Positions 1-7,935 of a stretch of DNA of 42,799 nucleotides are shown one piece after another. Below the pieces are notes generated by a model, which saw only the letters and a list, made by a program, of their open reading frames with translations, was not told the DNA's origin and ran no database searches. The DNA is from Streptomyces hayashii (GTDB taxonomy: Bacteria > Actinomycetota > Actinomycetes > Streptomycetales > Streptomycetaceae): the NCBI RefSeq assembly GCF_024539815.1, contig NZ_JAHHIU010000123.1:1-42799 (forward strand). The letters run 5' to 3'. The first letter of the stretch is position 1. Each line of letters opens with the position of its first letter. Position numbers and translations under genes: made by a program.

Positions 1-175
1 GGCGGGGGGACCGATGGAGGGGCCGGTGGGGGACCGGTGGAAGGCCGGCGGGCGAACGGGCCGACGTGAAGTCCGGCATGACGACCGGCTGAAGGCCGAC
101 GGATCCGACAGGGGGGTAGGTCAGGCGGACCGTCAGAAGGGGTGGGGTCTGGGAGGAGCCTTCCTGTCCGTTCGG

Positions 176-203
176 TTGAGGTCGGACGTCGACTCGGCAG
201 ACT
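176..203 (+). promoter_or_regulatory. Possible leaderless promoter of the TerD-vWA gene
   Basis: TTGAGG (176-181) and CAGACT (198-203) are separated by 16 bases. The ATG at 210 begins 6 bases after the -10-like hexamer, which would place transcription start at or next to the start codon. No Shine-Dalgarno sequence precedes this ATG, which fits a leaderless transcript. In GC-rich DNA such weak boxes can arise by chance. Confidence 0.3.
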
Positions 204-209
204 GGCTCC

Positions 210-1709
210 ATGACAGCGCGATCCATGAGTAAGGGCGCCAATCTGCTGGTCGACTCACCGGATGTCCGGGTCGAACTCAGTTGGGCCGAGGAAGCCGGCG
301 GTCCGGACATCGACGTGTCGGCGCTGTTGGTAACCGACGCCGGGCGGGTGCGGAACGACGGGGACTTCGTCTTCTACAACCAGCCCCTTCACGCGTCCGG
401 TGCCGTGAGACACGCGGGCAAGCGTCGCGACGGCGGAGTGGTGACCGACGCCGTCCATGTCGACCTCCGCTCGCTGGAGAGCGCGATCACCCGCGTGGTG
501 CTGTGCGCCTCCGCCGACGGTGGCGTCTTCGGGCAGGTGACCGGTCTGACGCTGCGGCTGTACGGCCAGGGCGGTCGGTCCGAGATGGCTCGCTTCGAGA
601 TGCAGGCCGACACGGAGACGGCCTTCATCGGGGGCGAGTTGTACCTGCGCGAGGGTCGCTGGAAGTTCCGGGCGGTCGGTCAGGGGTACGCCTCAGGACT
701 CGCGGGGCTGGCCACCGACTTCGGGATCACGATCGACGAGGAAGGGGAGGAGAGGCCCGTGGCGACTGTTCCGCCGGTGCCGCCACTTTCGACTGTCACG
801 CCTGTTCAGCCTGCTGGACCGTCCAGGCCCGCCCGTACAGACGCGGCACCGGTCAGCCGTCCGGAACCGCCGGCTGCCGTCGTCCCGGCCGCACCGCCGG
901 TCAGCCGTCCGGGATCGGTTCCGTCCGGTCGGCCGGAGTCTCGCCTGACGAAGGGCGAGGAGCGGCTCCCGGTCGACATGCGCAAACGGCTGTCGCTGCG
1001 GAAGGAGCAGGTGGCAGTCAGTCTGAGCAAGCGCGGGGCGACCGGGATCAGCGCGCGCATCCTGCTCGTTCTCGACGCCTCCGGGTCCATGTCGTTCCTG
1101 TATTCCAAGGGCGTGGTGGCTGACGTCGTGGAGCGGATGGCCGCGGTGGCGGCGCAACTCGACGACGACGGCGAGATGCAGGCCTGGACGTTCGCCAGCG
1201 AGGCGGCTCGTCTGCCCGACCTGCGCCTGGGTGAACTCCCCGAATGGCTGCGGCTGCATGTGCGGGTGGGTGAGATGAGTCTGTTCCGCCGGTCCAAGAA
1301 GCCCCGTAAGGGGTTGGAGCCGGGGCAGGTCGACATGCGTGCGGTCGGCATCCAGAACGAGGAGCAGAAGGCGATTGCCCAGGTCAGAGCCTATGTACAG
1401 GAAAATCCGGCCAGCGCTCCGACCTTGGTGCTGTTCTTCTCCGACGGAGGGGTGTACCGCGACGCGGCGATCGAGCGGGAACTGAGAGCGGCGGTCGAGG
1501 AACCCATTTTCTGGCAGTTCGTGGGGCTCGGACGGTCCGGCTACGGCGTGCTGGAGCGGTTCGACACGCTGCCCGGGCGGCGCGTCGACAACGTGGGCTT
1601 CTTCGCGGTGGACGACATCAGTACCGTCCCGGATCAGGAACTCTACGACCGGCTCCTGTCCGAGTTCCCCGACTGGATCAAGGCGGCGAGCCGGGCCGGC
1701 ATCCTCTGA
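210..1709 (+). CDS. TerD-family protein with C-terminal vWA (TerF-like) domain
   Basis: 499 aa. The N-terminal part (about residues 5-175) is a TerD/stress-protein domain, beginning SKGANLL and containing the calcium-binding-type segment around DIDVSALLVTDAGRVRNDGD. A proline-rich linker follows (about 185-250). The C-terminal domain (about 270-499) is a von Willebrand A fold with an intact MIDAS motif DASGSM and a later FFSDGGVY strand. This is the TerF arrangement of the tellurium-resistance/chemical-stress systems, which are thought to couple metal-binding TerD folds to vWA scaffolding. The ATG at 210 is kept because a weak promoter sits just upstream; an in-frame ATG at 225 (MSKGANLL, the more typical TerD start) is an alternative. 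No other ter genes are visible nearby, so the function is unassigned. It converges with the gene ending at 2061. Confidence 0.85.
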   Translation: MTARSMSKGANLLVDSPDVRVELSWAEEAGGPDIDVSALLVTDAGRVRNDGDFVFYNQPLHASGAVRHAGKRRDGGVVTDAVHVDLRSLESAITRVVLCASADGGVFGQVTGLTLRLYGQGGRSEMARFEMQADTETAFIGGELYLREGRWKFRAVGQGYASGLAGLATDFGITIDEEGEERPVATVPPVPPLSTVTPVQPAGPSRPARTDAAPVSRPEPPAAVVPAAPPVSRPGSVPSGRPESRLTKGEERLPVDMRKRLSLRKEQVAVSLSKRGATGISARILLVLDASGSMSFLYSKGVVADVVERMAAVAAQLDDDGEMQAWTFASEAARLPDLRLGELPEWLRLHVRVGEMSLFRRSKKPRKGLEPGQVDMRAVGIQNEEQKAIAQVRAYVQENPASAPTLVLFFSDGGVYRDAAIERELRAAVEEPIFWQFVGLGRSGYGVLERFDTLPGRRVDNVGFFAVDDISTVPDQELYDRLLSEFPDWIKAASRAGIL

Positions 1710-2060
1710 CCGGTGGCGGTGGCGGTCGCTCCGGTGGCACCGGTGGCACCGGTGGATCCCCCATGGCTCCGCTGGGGGCGCGGGGTGCGCTGGGGAGTCA
1801 GAAGTCGGCTGTCCGACCGAAGTCGGCTGTCCGACCCCGGACACCGCCAAGTGCCGGTCACCGAACCGCCTGGTGTGGGGCGCGCCGCACACGCCGGCAG
1901 CAGGCCGCCCCTGACCGGGGGACACGGGCCGATACGGCCAAGCCAATCGCGGCCAAGCCGATAGGCGGCCAAGCCGGTGTGGCCAAACCGGTGTGGCCCG
2001 GCCCCGATCCGTTCCGGGCCCGATGTGGCTCGTGTCCTCCGCTCTGTGCCGAAGCGACGA
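1710..2060. repeat. Repeat-rich gap between convergent genes
   Basis: No gene is supported in this 351-base gap. It holds three small repeat families. GGTGGCACC-type 9-mers lie at about 1733-1755. A perfect 18-base tandem duplication lies at 1801-1836 (unit GAAGTCGGCTGTCCGACC), each copy containing the stem GTCGG-ctgt-CCGAC. Four GGCCAAGCC/GGCCAAACC copies start at 1936, 1951, 1967 and 1981, spaced 14-16 bases. The two small stems could help terminate the convergent transcripts, but no classical strong terminator is seen. Confidence 0.6.
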
Positions 2061-2930
2061 CTATTCCGGGTGGTGCTCCGGGCCGCCGAAGTCGGGGCTG
2101 GTGTAGTCCGGGCTGCTGAAGCTCGGCCGAGGTCCGGTCGAGCGCCCGTCGTCCGGGCTGCTGAAGCCCGGGCGGCCGTAGCCGATCTTCGGGAGCCGGC
2201 CGGTGGGAGCCGGAGGGGCCGGTTCGGTGTGCAGAGCGGTCGCCGTGCCGGGGTTGGCGAGAGCCTCCCGGAGAAACGGCAGGATGCCGCGTTCCAGCAG
2301 GGCTTCGCGCCAGGCTTCTTTGGCCCGGATGACCTCCTCGCTCTGTTCGCCGTACGGTTCGGCCTCCAGGGAGGGCCGGTTGCGCAGGGCGGTGAGCAGC
2401 AGAGCGACGGTGGCGACGAGGATCGCGGCGGCGGCCACGGCCAAGAACGCCCAGCCGGCCGCGACCATGGTCTTGGCGAACGCCTGTTCGGGGGCGAGTG
2501 CTCTGAGGATGTAGCCGACGAGCAGGAAGATGACCGCCGCGGTCCCGGCGAGCACGGGGGTGAGTACGGCGGCGACGGCGCCCGCCCCGGCGGCTTCGGC
2601 GGCCTGGACCGTCTCGCCCATGGTGGTGGCGAGGCCCATCGTGGCGACGCCCGGTTCGGCGGGACCGGACTCGGGCGCGGCCGTCGCGGTGGACGGCGCG
2701 GGGTGGCGCAGTTCCTCACGGACCTTCACGTAGTGCTGGTACTCGGCCGCCGCGGCCACCGTGATGAGCGCGGAGGCGTTGAGCGCCATGGTGCGCAGTT
2801 GCTCGGAGTTGAGCCGCTGTCCCACAGCGGCGAGGTCCGGGTGGTGTGGTGCGGAGCGCAGCGCCTCGTCGAGGATCCGCTCGTACTCTTGGCGGTCCTC
2901 GCTGTGCAGGTGCTGCGGAACGCTGTTCAT
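2061..2930 (-). CDS. Unknown protein with two membrane segments
   Basis: 289 aa from the ATG at 2930 (MNSVPQHLHSED). A run of five G lies 6 bases upstream of this ATG, better spacing than for the ATG at 2936. The first 90 residues are helical and charged (YERILDEALRSAPHHPDL). Two adjacent hydrophobic segments follow, at roughly residues 100-130 and 135-165 (ending ILVATVALLLTALRN). Then comes a charged region with AWREALLERGILPFLREAL. The tail is rich in Ser-Pro-Asp repeats (FSSPD, YTSPDFGGPE). The Phe-Ser-Ser-Pro-Asp repeats are mirrored at the DNA level by GTCCGGGCTGCTGAAGC repeats near 2105-2170. I do not recognise the family. Topology suggests a membrane-anchored protein with cytoplasmic or extracellular flanks. 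Confidence 0.75.
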   Translation of the reverse strand: MNSVPQHLHSEDRQEYERILDEALRSAPHHPDLAAVGQRLNSEQLRTMALNASALITVAAAAEYQHYVKVREELRHPAPSTATAAPESGPAEPGVATMGLATTMGETVQAAEAAGAGAVAAVLTPVLAGTAAVIFLLVGYILRALAPEQAFAKTMVAAGWAFLAVAAAAILVATVALLLTALRNRPSLEAEPYGEQSEEVIRAKEAWREALLERGILPFLREALANPGTATALHTEPAPPAPTGRLPKIGYGRPGFSSPDDGRSTGPRPSFSSPDYTSPDFGGPEHHPE

Positions 2931-3194
2931 GTGCATCCCCCGATGCTCCGTAGGGCTTGGGGCTCGCATGCCAACGAGCCGTCGGGCAGAAACGGAGGGG
3001 AGCCTGCTACGGATAAGCCGATGGTAGAGCGGTGACGGCATGCGGTGACAGGGGGTTTGCCGAAATTGGCCCCCGGCCTGCGGTGTCGTCGACGGTCCCG
3101 GGACGCGCCTCGCCGGACCCCGGCAGGGTCCCGGAGACGCCGTGGAGGCTCTGTAAAGCCTCCAGGGGAAGGTCCCGGGAAGGCCCCCGAACGC

Positions 3195-4280
3195 TCAGCT
3201 CTCCAGGGGCAGTTGCTGGACCAGCAGCTTTCCGGCCATCGTCACACCGCCGTCCATCGCGATGGCCAGCCCGTCCGCGTAGACGTGCGGACCCGTGACG
3301 TGCGGACCGTCGTTCTCCTCGTCCTCCTCGGAGCCGACTTCGCCCAGCAGGTAGGGAATCGGGCTGTGGCCGTGAACGATGCGGGTGCCGCCGTACGTAT
3401 CGAGCAGGGAGCGGACGGCGTCGGCGCCCCCCTCGTCGCGGAAGGAGAAGCGCTTGGTGAACTTGCGGAACAGATCCCACACCTCGTCCGCGTCGTTGCG
3501 CGTGATCGTCTCGCGGACGGTGTCGTTGACCGCCTCGATCGAGTCCCCGTAGTCGAGGTAGGCGGTGGTGTCGGAGTGGACGAGCAGGTGACCGTCGACC
3601 TCCTCGACGGCGTCGAGCCGGGCCATCCACTGAAGGTGGTGATCCTGGAGGCGGTCCATGTCGTACTTCTGGCCGCCGTTGAGGAGCCAGGCGGCCTGGA
3701 AGGTGGCGGTTCCCGCGCCGGAGTTGACGGGGGTGTCGCCGAAGCGCTTGGCGCCGAGCAGCAGCAGTTCGTGGTTGCCCATGAGGGCCTTGCAGTACCC
3801 GCCGGCCGCGGCGGCTTCGGCGGACAGCCGCATGACGAGGTCGATGACGCCGATGCCGTCCGGCCCGCGGTCGGTGAAGTCGCCGAGGAACCACAGCCGG
3901 GCGGTGCCCGCGCACCAGTTGCCGGCGGCGTCGATCAGGCCCTTCTCCTGCAGAGCGGCCACCAGTTCGTCGAGGTAGCCGTGGACGTCGCCGACGACGA
4001 AGAGCGGGCCCGGGCCGGTCGCGGGCAGCGGAGCCTGCGCGGTCGCCGGGTCCACGGCCACCTGGAGGGTGTCGCCGCGGCGGTTGATGACGGGCAGGTC
4101 GCGCTGGGTGGGCGTGTAGCCCTCGGGGTGCTCAAGCGGCTCTTCGAGGGGCGGCGCCGTGTCGCCGGGCTGTGTGCCGTGGTCGTACGGACCGGTCTCG
4201 TTGACGTACGCGGGCACCCGGAAGTCGCGCAACGTCGCCGTCCGCTCCACCTCGGGTCCCTGACCGGCCCCCTGAGTCAT
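3195..4280 (-). CDS. Metallophosphoesterase (calcineurin-like)
   Basis: 361 aa. The start at 4280 (MTQGAGQGPE) has the Shine-Dalgarno sequence GGAGGGG 4 bases upstream; longer upstream reading is not needed. The calcineurin-like phosphoesterase core runs from about residue 90: GDVHGYLDEL (metal-binding Asp and His), FLGDFTDRGPDG (GDxxDRG), MGNHELLLLG (GNHE), HSDTTAYLD, and IVHGHSP (GHxP-type motif). All the metal ligands of the family are present, so an active metal-dependent phosphoesterase is expected. The substrate (phosphoprotein, dinucleotide polyphosphate or other) cannot be read from sequence. It is monocistronic, with a likely promoter at 4357-4362. Confidence 0.88.
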   Translation of the reverse strand: MTQGAGQGPEVERTATLRDFRVPAYVNETGPYDHGTQPGDTAPPLEEPLEHPEGYTPTQRDLPVINRRGDTLQVAVDPATAQAPLPATGPGPLFVVGDVHGYLDELVAALQEKGLIDAAGNWCAGTARLWFLGDFTDRGPDGIGVIDLVMRLSAEAAAAGGYCKALMGNHELLLLGAKRFGDTPVNSGAGTATFQAAWLLNGGQKYDMDRLQDHHLQWMARLDAVEEVDGHLLVHSDTTAYLDYGDSIEAVNDTVRETITRNDADEVWDLFRKFTKRFSFRDEGGADAVRSLLDTYGGTRIVHGHSPIPYLLGEVGSEEDEENDGPHVTGPHVYADGLAIAMDGGVTMAGKLLVQQLPLES

Positions 4281-4356
4281 CAGACCCCTCCACCATCGCG
4301 CCGCAGCTGCACCCTGCGGGCTGCTTGGTCGCAGCGGCCCGAGGTGCCGTGCGCCC

Positions 4357-4362
4357 ATCATA
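4357..4362 (-). promoter_or_regulatory. -10 element (TATGAT) of the phosphoesterase gene
   Basis: Read on the minus strand the hexamer is TATGAT, one base from consensus and unusual in this GC-rich context. It lies about 77 bases upstream of the start at 4280. A -35 element is poor (ATCACA at an 18-base spacing). Confidence 0.4.
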
Positions 4363-4412
4363 GGAATGCGGATCGTGCCGTGTGATGACCCAGGGGTGGT
4401 GAATCGGAGCAA

Positions 4413-5096
4413 GGCTCCTGTTCATCGCGGCTTTCGCCCCGATTGGACCGGGCTTCGGCAACCCGTACTCATCCGCCGCACATCGCGCCCACACCTGTGC
4501 GCCACCCCGGCGATCGGCCTCGCGGGCAGGGGTGAACGCCTGTTTCGCCCGGGACGGGGGGAGAGACTGCGGTGACGTGAAGGGAGACGCTTCTCACGGG
4601 CAGGAGCCCGACTGCCCGCGGCCGGCGCAGCGCGTTCCCGGGCTCTCCGCGGGGAACGGCACGCTGAGGGCACCGCCGCCGGGGCAGACGACGGCGTTCC
4701 CCGCGTCCGAGGGAGCGGCCCGCGAGGCCGGTCGCGCCGCGGACCTCCTTCGCCGCGCCGAAGCGGTAGGGCAACGTGCCGGCCGACCTGTCGGCCTACT
4801 GCCGGCCGGCCTGTCGGCCTGGGACGCGACCGCTGAGGCGGCCCGCCTGGAAAACGCCCATACGTGCCCCCCGCTCACCTGCGTTGACGAACGCTGACAG
4901 GGCGAACGCTGAAGAAATCCAGCGGAAGCCGACAGGGGTCACTAATCCTGGTGAACGCCTCGGAGCGTCTGGTGAATGCCTCAGAACGCCTGAGAAGACC
5001 TCATAGCGCCCGGCGAAGACCTCAGAGCACTCAAGGAGGGCCGCGGAACGTCAATGAGCTCAATGAACGCTGATGAACACCGGCGAACCCGAAAGG
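4413..5096. repeat. Non-coding gap with direct repeats
   Basis: No convincing gene is present in these 684 bases; reading frames here have GC-driven composition without ribosome sites. Two repeat families are visible. A 21-base direct repeat (TGCCGGCCGACCTGTCGGCC plus T; one mismatch) lies at 4777-4797 and 4800-4820. Degenerate GAACGCTGA/GAACGCCTGA copies occur at 4889, 4904, 4953, 4974, 4984 and 5065, the last group just beyond the LacI-gene terminator. Their function is unknown. Confidence 0.5.
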
Positions 5097-5142
5097 CCGC
5101 CGCCCGCCGCACCCCGGAAGAACGGGGTGGGGCGGGCGGCGG
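5097..5142 (-). terminator. Strong hairpin terminator of the LacI-type gene
   Basis: Bases 5097-5108 pair with 5131-5142 (12 bp) and bases 5110-5116 with 5123-5129 (7 bp), with a single G-G mismatch between them and a 6-base loop. It begins 20 bases after the stop codon at 5162. It lacks a U-tract, as is common in Streptomyces. Confidence 0.85.
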
Positions 5143-5161
5143 GTCGGTCGTACGGTGCGGG

Positions 5162-6250
5162 CTACTTCCCCTCCGGGGCCCTCGGCGGGCTGACCGTCGT
5201 GCGAGGGGGGCGTCGTTGGGACGAGGTCCGCACGATCAGTTCGGTCGGGACCACCTGCTCGACCGGTCCGTCCCCCTCCACGCCCTCGATCGCGTCGATG
5301 AGGAGTTGGACGACCGCTGTTCCGATGCGGCGCGGCTTCAGCGAGAGGGTCGTGACGGGCGGCTCGGTGTTGGCGTACACCGTGGATTCGCTGCAGCAGA
5401 CGATCAGCAGGTCCTCCGGCACCCGCAGCCCGTACCGGCGGGCGGCGGCCAGCAGGTCCGTGCCGTTGGGGTCGAACAGGCCGTAGACGGCGTCGGGTCG
5501 GTCGGGGCGCGCCAGCAGCCGGTCGGCGGCGACGGCGCCGGCGCAGGGGTCGTGTGCGGGGTAAGCCTCGTAGACGGGTTCCTGGCCCACCCGCTCGCAC
5601 CACCGCAGATAGGCGCTGGTCGACAGGTGGGTGTACGTGTCGGTGGTGGTGCCGGTGAGCAGGCCGATGCGGCGGGCGCCGGCGTCGGCGAGGTGGTCGA
5701 GGATGTCGAGGACGGCGGTCTCGTGGTCGTTGTCCACCCAGGCGGTGACCGGCAGGGTGCCGGCCGGGCGGCCGTCGGAGACGACCGGTAAGCCCTGCCG
5801 GACCAGCTCGCTGACCACCGGATCCTGGTCGGAGGGGTCGATGACGACCGTGCCGTCCAGGGCGACGTTCGACCACACGTCGTGGCGCGAGGTCGCCGGG
5901 AGGATGACGAGTGCGTAGCCGCGGGCGAGCGCGGCCGAGGTCGCGGCGCGCGCCATCTCCGCGAAGTACGCGAACTCCGTGAAGGTGAAAGGTTCATCCC
6001 CGTACGTGGTCACGGTCAGGCCGATGAGCCCTGACTTGCCGGTACGAAGGGTTCGGGCGGCCGCGGAGGGGCGGTAGCCCAGTCGGTCGGCGACCTCGCG
6101 GACATGGCGTCGGGTGGTGTCCGGGAGCCTGCCCTTGCCGTTGAGGGCGTCGGAGACGGTCGTGATGGAGACTCCGGCGGCGGCGGCCACGTCCCTGATG
6201 CCCGCCCGGCCCGGCCGGTTGCCTCGGCGTGAGGTTTCCGCGCGGCTCAC
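5162..6250 (-). CDS. LacI/GalR-family transcriptional regulator
   Basis: About 362 aa from GTG 6250, which has GGAAG 6 bases upstream; ATG 6274 (MTAAGKHQ) is an in-frame alternative with no ribosome site. The helix-turn-helix is near residues 15-35 (IRDVAAAAGVSITTVSDALN), followed by the hinge (GYRPSAAARTLRTGKSG). A periplasmic-binding-protein-like effector domain follows (LIGLTVTTYG, the DGTVVIDPSD segment, a central VDNDHETAVLDILDHLADAG, then VPEDLLIVCCSES). This is a full-length repressor of the sugar-responsive type, but the effector is unknown and no sugar-uptake operon is adjacent. It is divergent from the aminotransferase at 6692. The nested palindrome at 6361-6393 in the shared intergenic region is a candidate operator for autoregulation and/or control of that gene. 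Transcription ends at the hairpin at 5097-5142. Confidence 0.9.
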   Translation of the reverse strand: MSRAETSRRGNRPGRAGIRDVAAAAGVSITTVSDALNGKGRLPDTTRRHVREVADRLGYRPSAAARTLRTGKSGLIGLTVTTYGDEPFTFTEFAYFAEMARAATSAALARGYALVILPATSRHDVWSNVALDGTVVIDPSDQDPVVSELVRQGLPVVSDGRPAGTLPVTAWVDNDHETAVLDILDHLADAGARRIGLLTGTTTDTYTHLSTSAYLRWCERVGQEPVYEAYPAHDPCAGAVAADRLLARPDRPDAVYGLFDPNGTDLLAAARRYGLRVPEDLLIVCCSESTVYANTEPPVTTLSLKPRRIGTAVVQLLIDAIEGVEGDGPVEQVVPTELIVRTSSQRRPPRTTVSPPRAPEGK

Positions 6251-6360
6251 CTGGTGCTTCCCTGCTGCTGTCATGGCGAGCCGATAGTAGGGCTCATCGG
6301 GTGGGGTAGGGCGGACGCATATGCACGCGTTGACAGGCACGTTTCTGCAAGGCTTTTAGG

Positions 6361-6393
6361 GGCCAAGTTCCTTGGAAACCAAGCTAATTGGCC
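6361..6393. promoter_or_regulatory. Nested palindrome, candidate LacI-family operator
   Basis: Four half-sites alternate in orientation: CCAAG (6363-6367), CTTGG (6371-6375), CCAAG (6379-6383) and TTGG (6388-6391). GGCCAA/TTGGCC frame the whole. CTTGGAAACCAAG (6371-6383) is a perfect 13-base interrupted palindrome of LacI-operator size. It lies about 110 bases upstream of the regulator's start and 300 bases upstream of the aminotransferase. A TTGACA hexamer is at 6329-6334 on the plus strand. Confidence 0.55.
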
Positions 6394-6691
6394 GCTCTCA
6401 TGCCAGGACGTGACGTGTCTACACGGATGAGCCTGCCAAGGCACGGATGTTTCGAAGAGGTCTCAACTCACCTGCACGAGGGATGCGCGCCAGGGAGTGA
6501 GCCACCGGCGCGTAGATATATGTGCAGCGCGCCCCCCGGTGAGCACGCCTTCGGGTGCCTTCGTCCCCAGAAGTCGTAGAGATCCCTCCGGTCCGGGCGA
6601 CGGTCTCTGGCCGACGACCTGTACGCACCCGGGTCGAATCCTCATAAGGTGAGCAGTATTGAAGCCGGTGGTGGTCATGAGGAGGACTGCG

Positions 6692-7771
6692 GTGAGCGAG
6701 ACGAGCCCCAAGCTGCGCGCCGAGCTGGAGGGGGTCCCCACCTACAAGCCGGGCAGGCCGGCCATGGTCGGAGGCCCTGTGGCCTACAAGCTGTCCTCCA
6801 ACGAGAACCCCTACCCGCCGCTGCCGGGCGTGATGGAGTCCGTGACGGCCGCGGCCGCCTCGTTCAACCGTTACCCGGACCTCGCCTGCACGGGTCTGGT
6901 CGGCGAGCTCGCCGAGCGCTTCGGGGTCCCCGCCTCCCATCTGGCCACGGGCACCGGTTCCGTCGGCGTCGCCCAGCAGCTCGTCCAGGCGACCGCGGGC
7001 CCCGGCGACGAGGTGATGTACGCCTGGCGGTCCTTCGAGGCCTATCCGATCATCACGCAGATCAGCGGCGCGAAGGCCGTGCAGGTGCCGCTGACGCCGG
7101 GTGACGTGCACGATCTGGACGCGATGGCCGACGCGATCACCGACCGGACCCGGTTGATCTTCGTCTGCAACCCCAACAACCCCACGGGCACCGTGGTGCG
7201 TCGTGCAGAGCTGGAACGGTTCCTCGACCGCGTCCCGGGCGATGTGCTGGTCGTGCTCGACGAGGCCTACCGGGAGTTCATCCGCGACCCCGAGGTGCCC
7301 GACGGCGTCGAGCTGTACCGGAACCGGCCCAACGTGTGCGTCCTGCGGACCTTCTCCAAGGCGTACGGCCTCGCGGGTCTGCGCGTCGGCTTCGCCATCG
7401 CCCACGAGCCGGTGGCGGAGGCGCTGCGCAAGACCGCGGTTCCGTTCGGGGTGAGCCAGCTGGCGCAGGAGGCCGCGATCGCCTCGCTGCGCGCCGAGGA
7501 CGCGCTGCTCGGGCGGGTCGGTTCTCTGGTGTGCGAGCGGCAGCGCGTGGTCGAGGGGCTGCGCGCACAGGGCTGGACGGTGCCCGAGACGCAGGCCAAC
7601 TTCGTGTGGCTGCGGCTGGGCGAGCACACGGTTCCCTTCGCCGGGGCGTGCGAGCAGGCCGGCGTCGTGGTGCGGCCGTTCCCGGGCGAGGGTGTGCGGG
7701 TGACCATCGGAGAGAACGAGGCGAACGACATCTTCCTGAAGGCGGCGGAAGGGTTCCGCAAGGATCTGTGA
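6692..7771 (+). CDS. hisC: Histidinol-phosphate / aromatic aminotransferase
   Basis: 359 aa from GTG 6692, chosen because GGAGG lies 6 bases upstream. Class I/II PLP-dependent aminotransferase of the HisC family: SSNENP near the N-terminus (substrate phosphate/carboxylate region), CNPNNPTG, DEAYREF (PLP pyridine Asp and Tyr), and TFSKAYGLAGLRVGF with the PLP-binding Lys at about residue 223. It converts an alpha-keto acid and an amino donor (glutamate). The family includes histidinol-phosphate aminotransferase and the actinobacterial aromatic (phenylpyruvate) aminotransferase, and sequence alone does not separate them. No his genes are adjacent, and pheA lies about 21 kb away, so an aromatic role is possible. 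It is followed by a strong terminator at 7813-7844, which separates it from cydA. Confidence 0.88.
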   Translation: MSETSPKLRAELEGVPTYKPGRPAMVGGPVAYKLSSNENPYPPLPGVMESVTAAAASFNRYPDLACTGLVGELAERFGVPASHLATGTGSVGVAQQLVQATAGPGDEVMYAWRSFEAYPIITQISGAKAVQVPLTPGDVHDLDAMADAITDRTRLIFVCNPNNPTGTVVRRAELERFLDRVPGDVLVVLDEAYREFIRDPEVPDGVELYRNRPNVCVLRTFSKAYGLAGLRVGFAIAHEPVAEALRKTAVPFGVSQLAQEAAIASLRAEDALLGRVGSLVCERQRVVEGLRAQGWTVPETQANFVWLRLGEHTVPFAGACEQAGVVVRPFPGEGVRVTIGENEANDIFLKAAEGFRKDL

Positions 7772-7812
7772 CGCGTCGATCTTCGGGTTCCTGCTGGTCA
7801 GGGCCGGTGTCC

Positions 7813-7844
7813 AAGGGGGTTCCCGCGGGTAAGGGGACCCCCTT
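7813..7844 (+). terminator. Terminator after the aminotransferase gene
   Basis: AAGGGGGT (7813-7820) pairs with ACCCCCTT (7837-7844), and TCCC (7821-7824) extends the stem with GGGG (7833-7836). This gives 12 bp including one G-U pair around an 8-base loop. It insulates the cyd promoter from upstream readthrough. Confidence 0.8.
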
Positions 7845-7883
7845 CGCCATGTCGAAAATCCTTGCGGCATACTAGCTTGTGAA

Positions 7884-7899
7884 TGTGAACGCTTTCACA
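7884..7899 (+). promoter_or_regulatory. Rex operator (ROP) upstream of cydA
   Basis: TGTGAACGCTTTCACA is a near-perfect palindrome matching the established Streptomyces Rex operator upstream of cydABCD. Rex represses when NADH/NAD+ is low and releases DNA at high NADH, such as under oxygen limitation. The site ends 36 bases before the cydA start. A CATACT hexamer at 7868-7873 could be the -10 element. Confidence 0.9.
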
Positions 7900-7935
7900 A
7901 GCGTGATCCATGAACGTGAGGTTAGGAGTGACGAC

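Noticed and set aside
14..232. Small plus-strand reading frame at the window start
   Set aside because: No ribosome site, Gly/Arg/Asp-rich GC-driven composition, and it overlaps the TerD-vWA start.
693..1946. Long antisense reading frame opposite the TerD-vWA gene
   Set aside because: Typical GC-driven shadow: His/Arg/Pro/Gly rich, no motif, opposite to a gene with recognised domains.
1801..1990. CRISPR-like repeats in the 1710-2060 gap
   Set aside because: The units are 10-18 bases, directly abutting or with no consistent unique spacers, and no cas genes are present.
4469..4897. Overlapping reading frames on both strands in the 4413-5096 gap
   Set aside because: No ribosome sites, Arg/Pro/Gly composition and direct repeats within; treated as non-coding.
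6388..6579. 63-residue frame between the LacI-type gene and hisC
   Set aside because: No Shine-Dalgarno sequence and no recognisable domain; it overlaps the operator region.
7879..7935. Upstream GTG start for cydA at 7879
   Set aside because: It would translate through the Rex operator and has no ribosome site; GTG 7936 has AGGAG at a 7-base spacing and the normal CydA opening.
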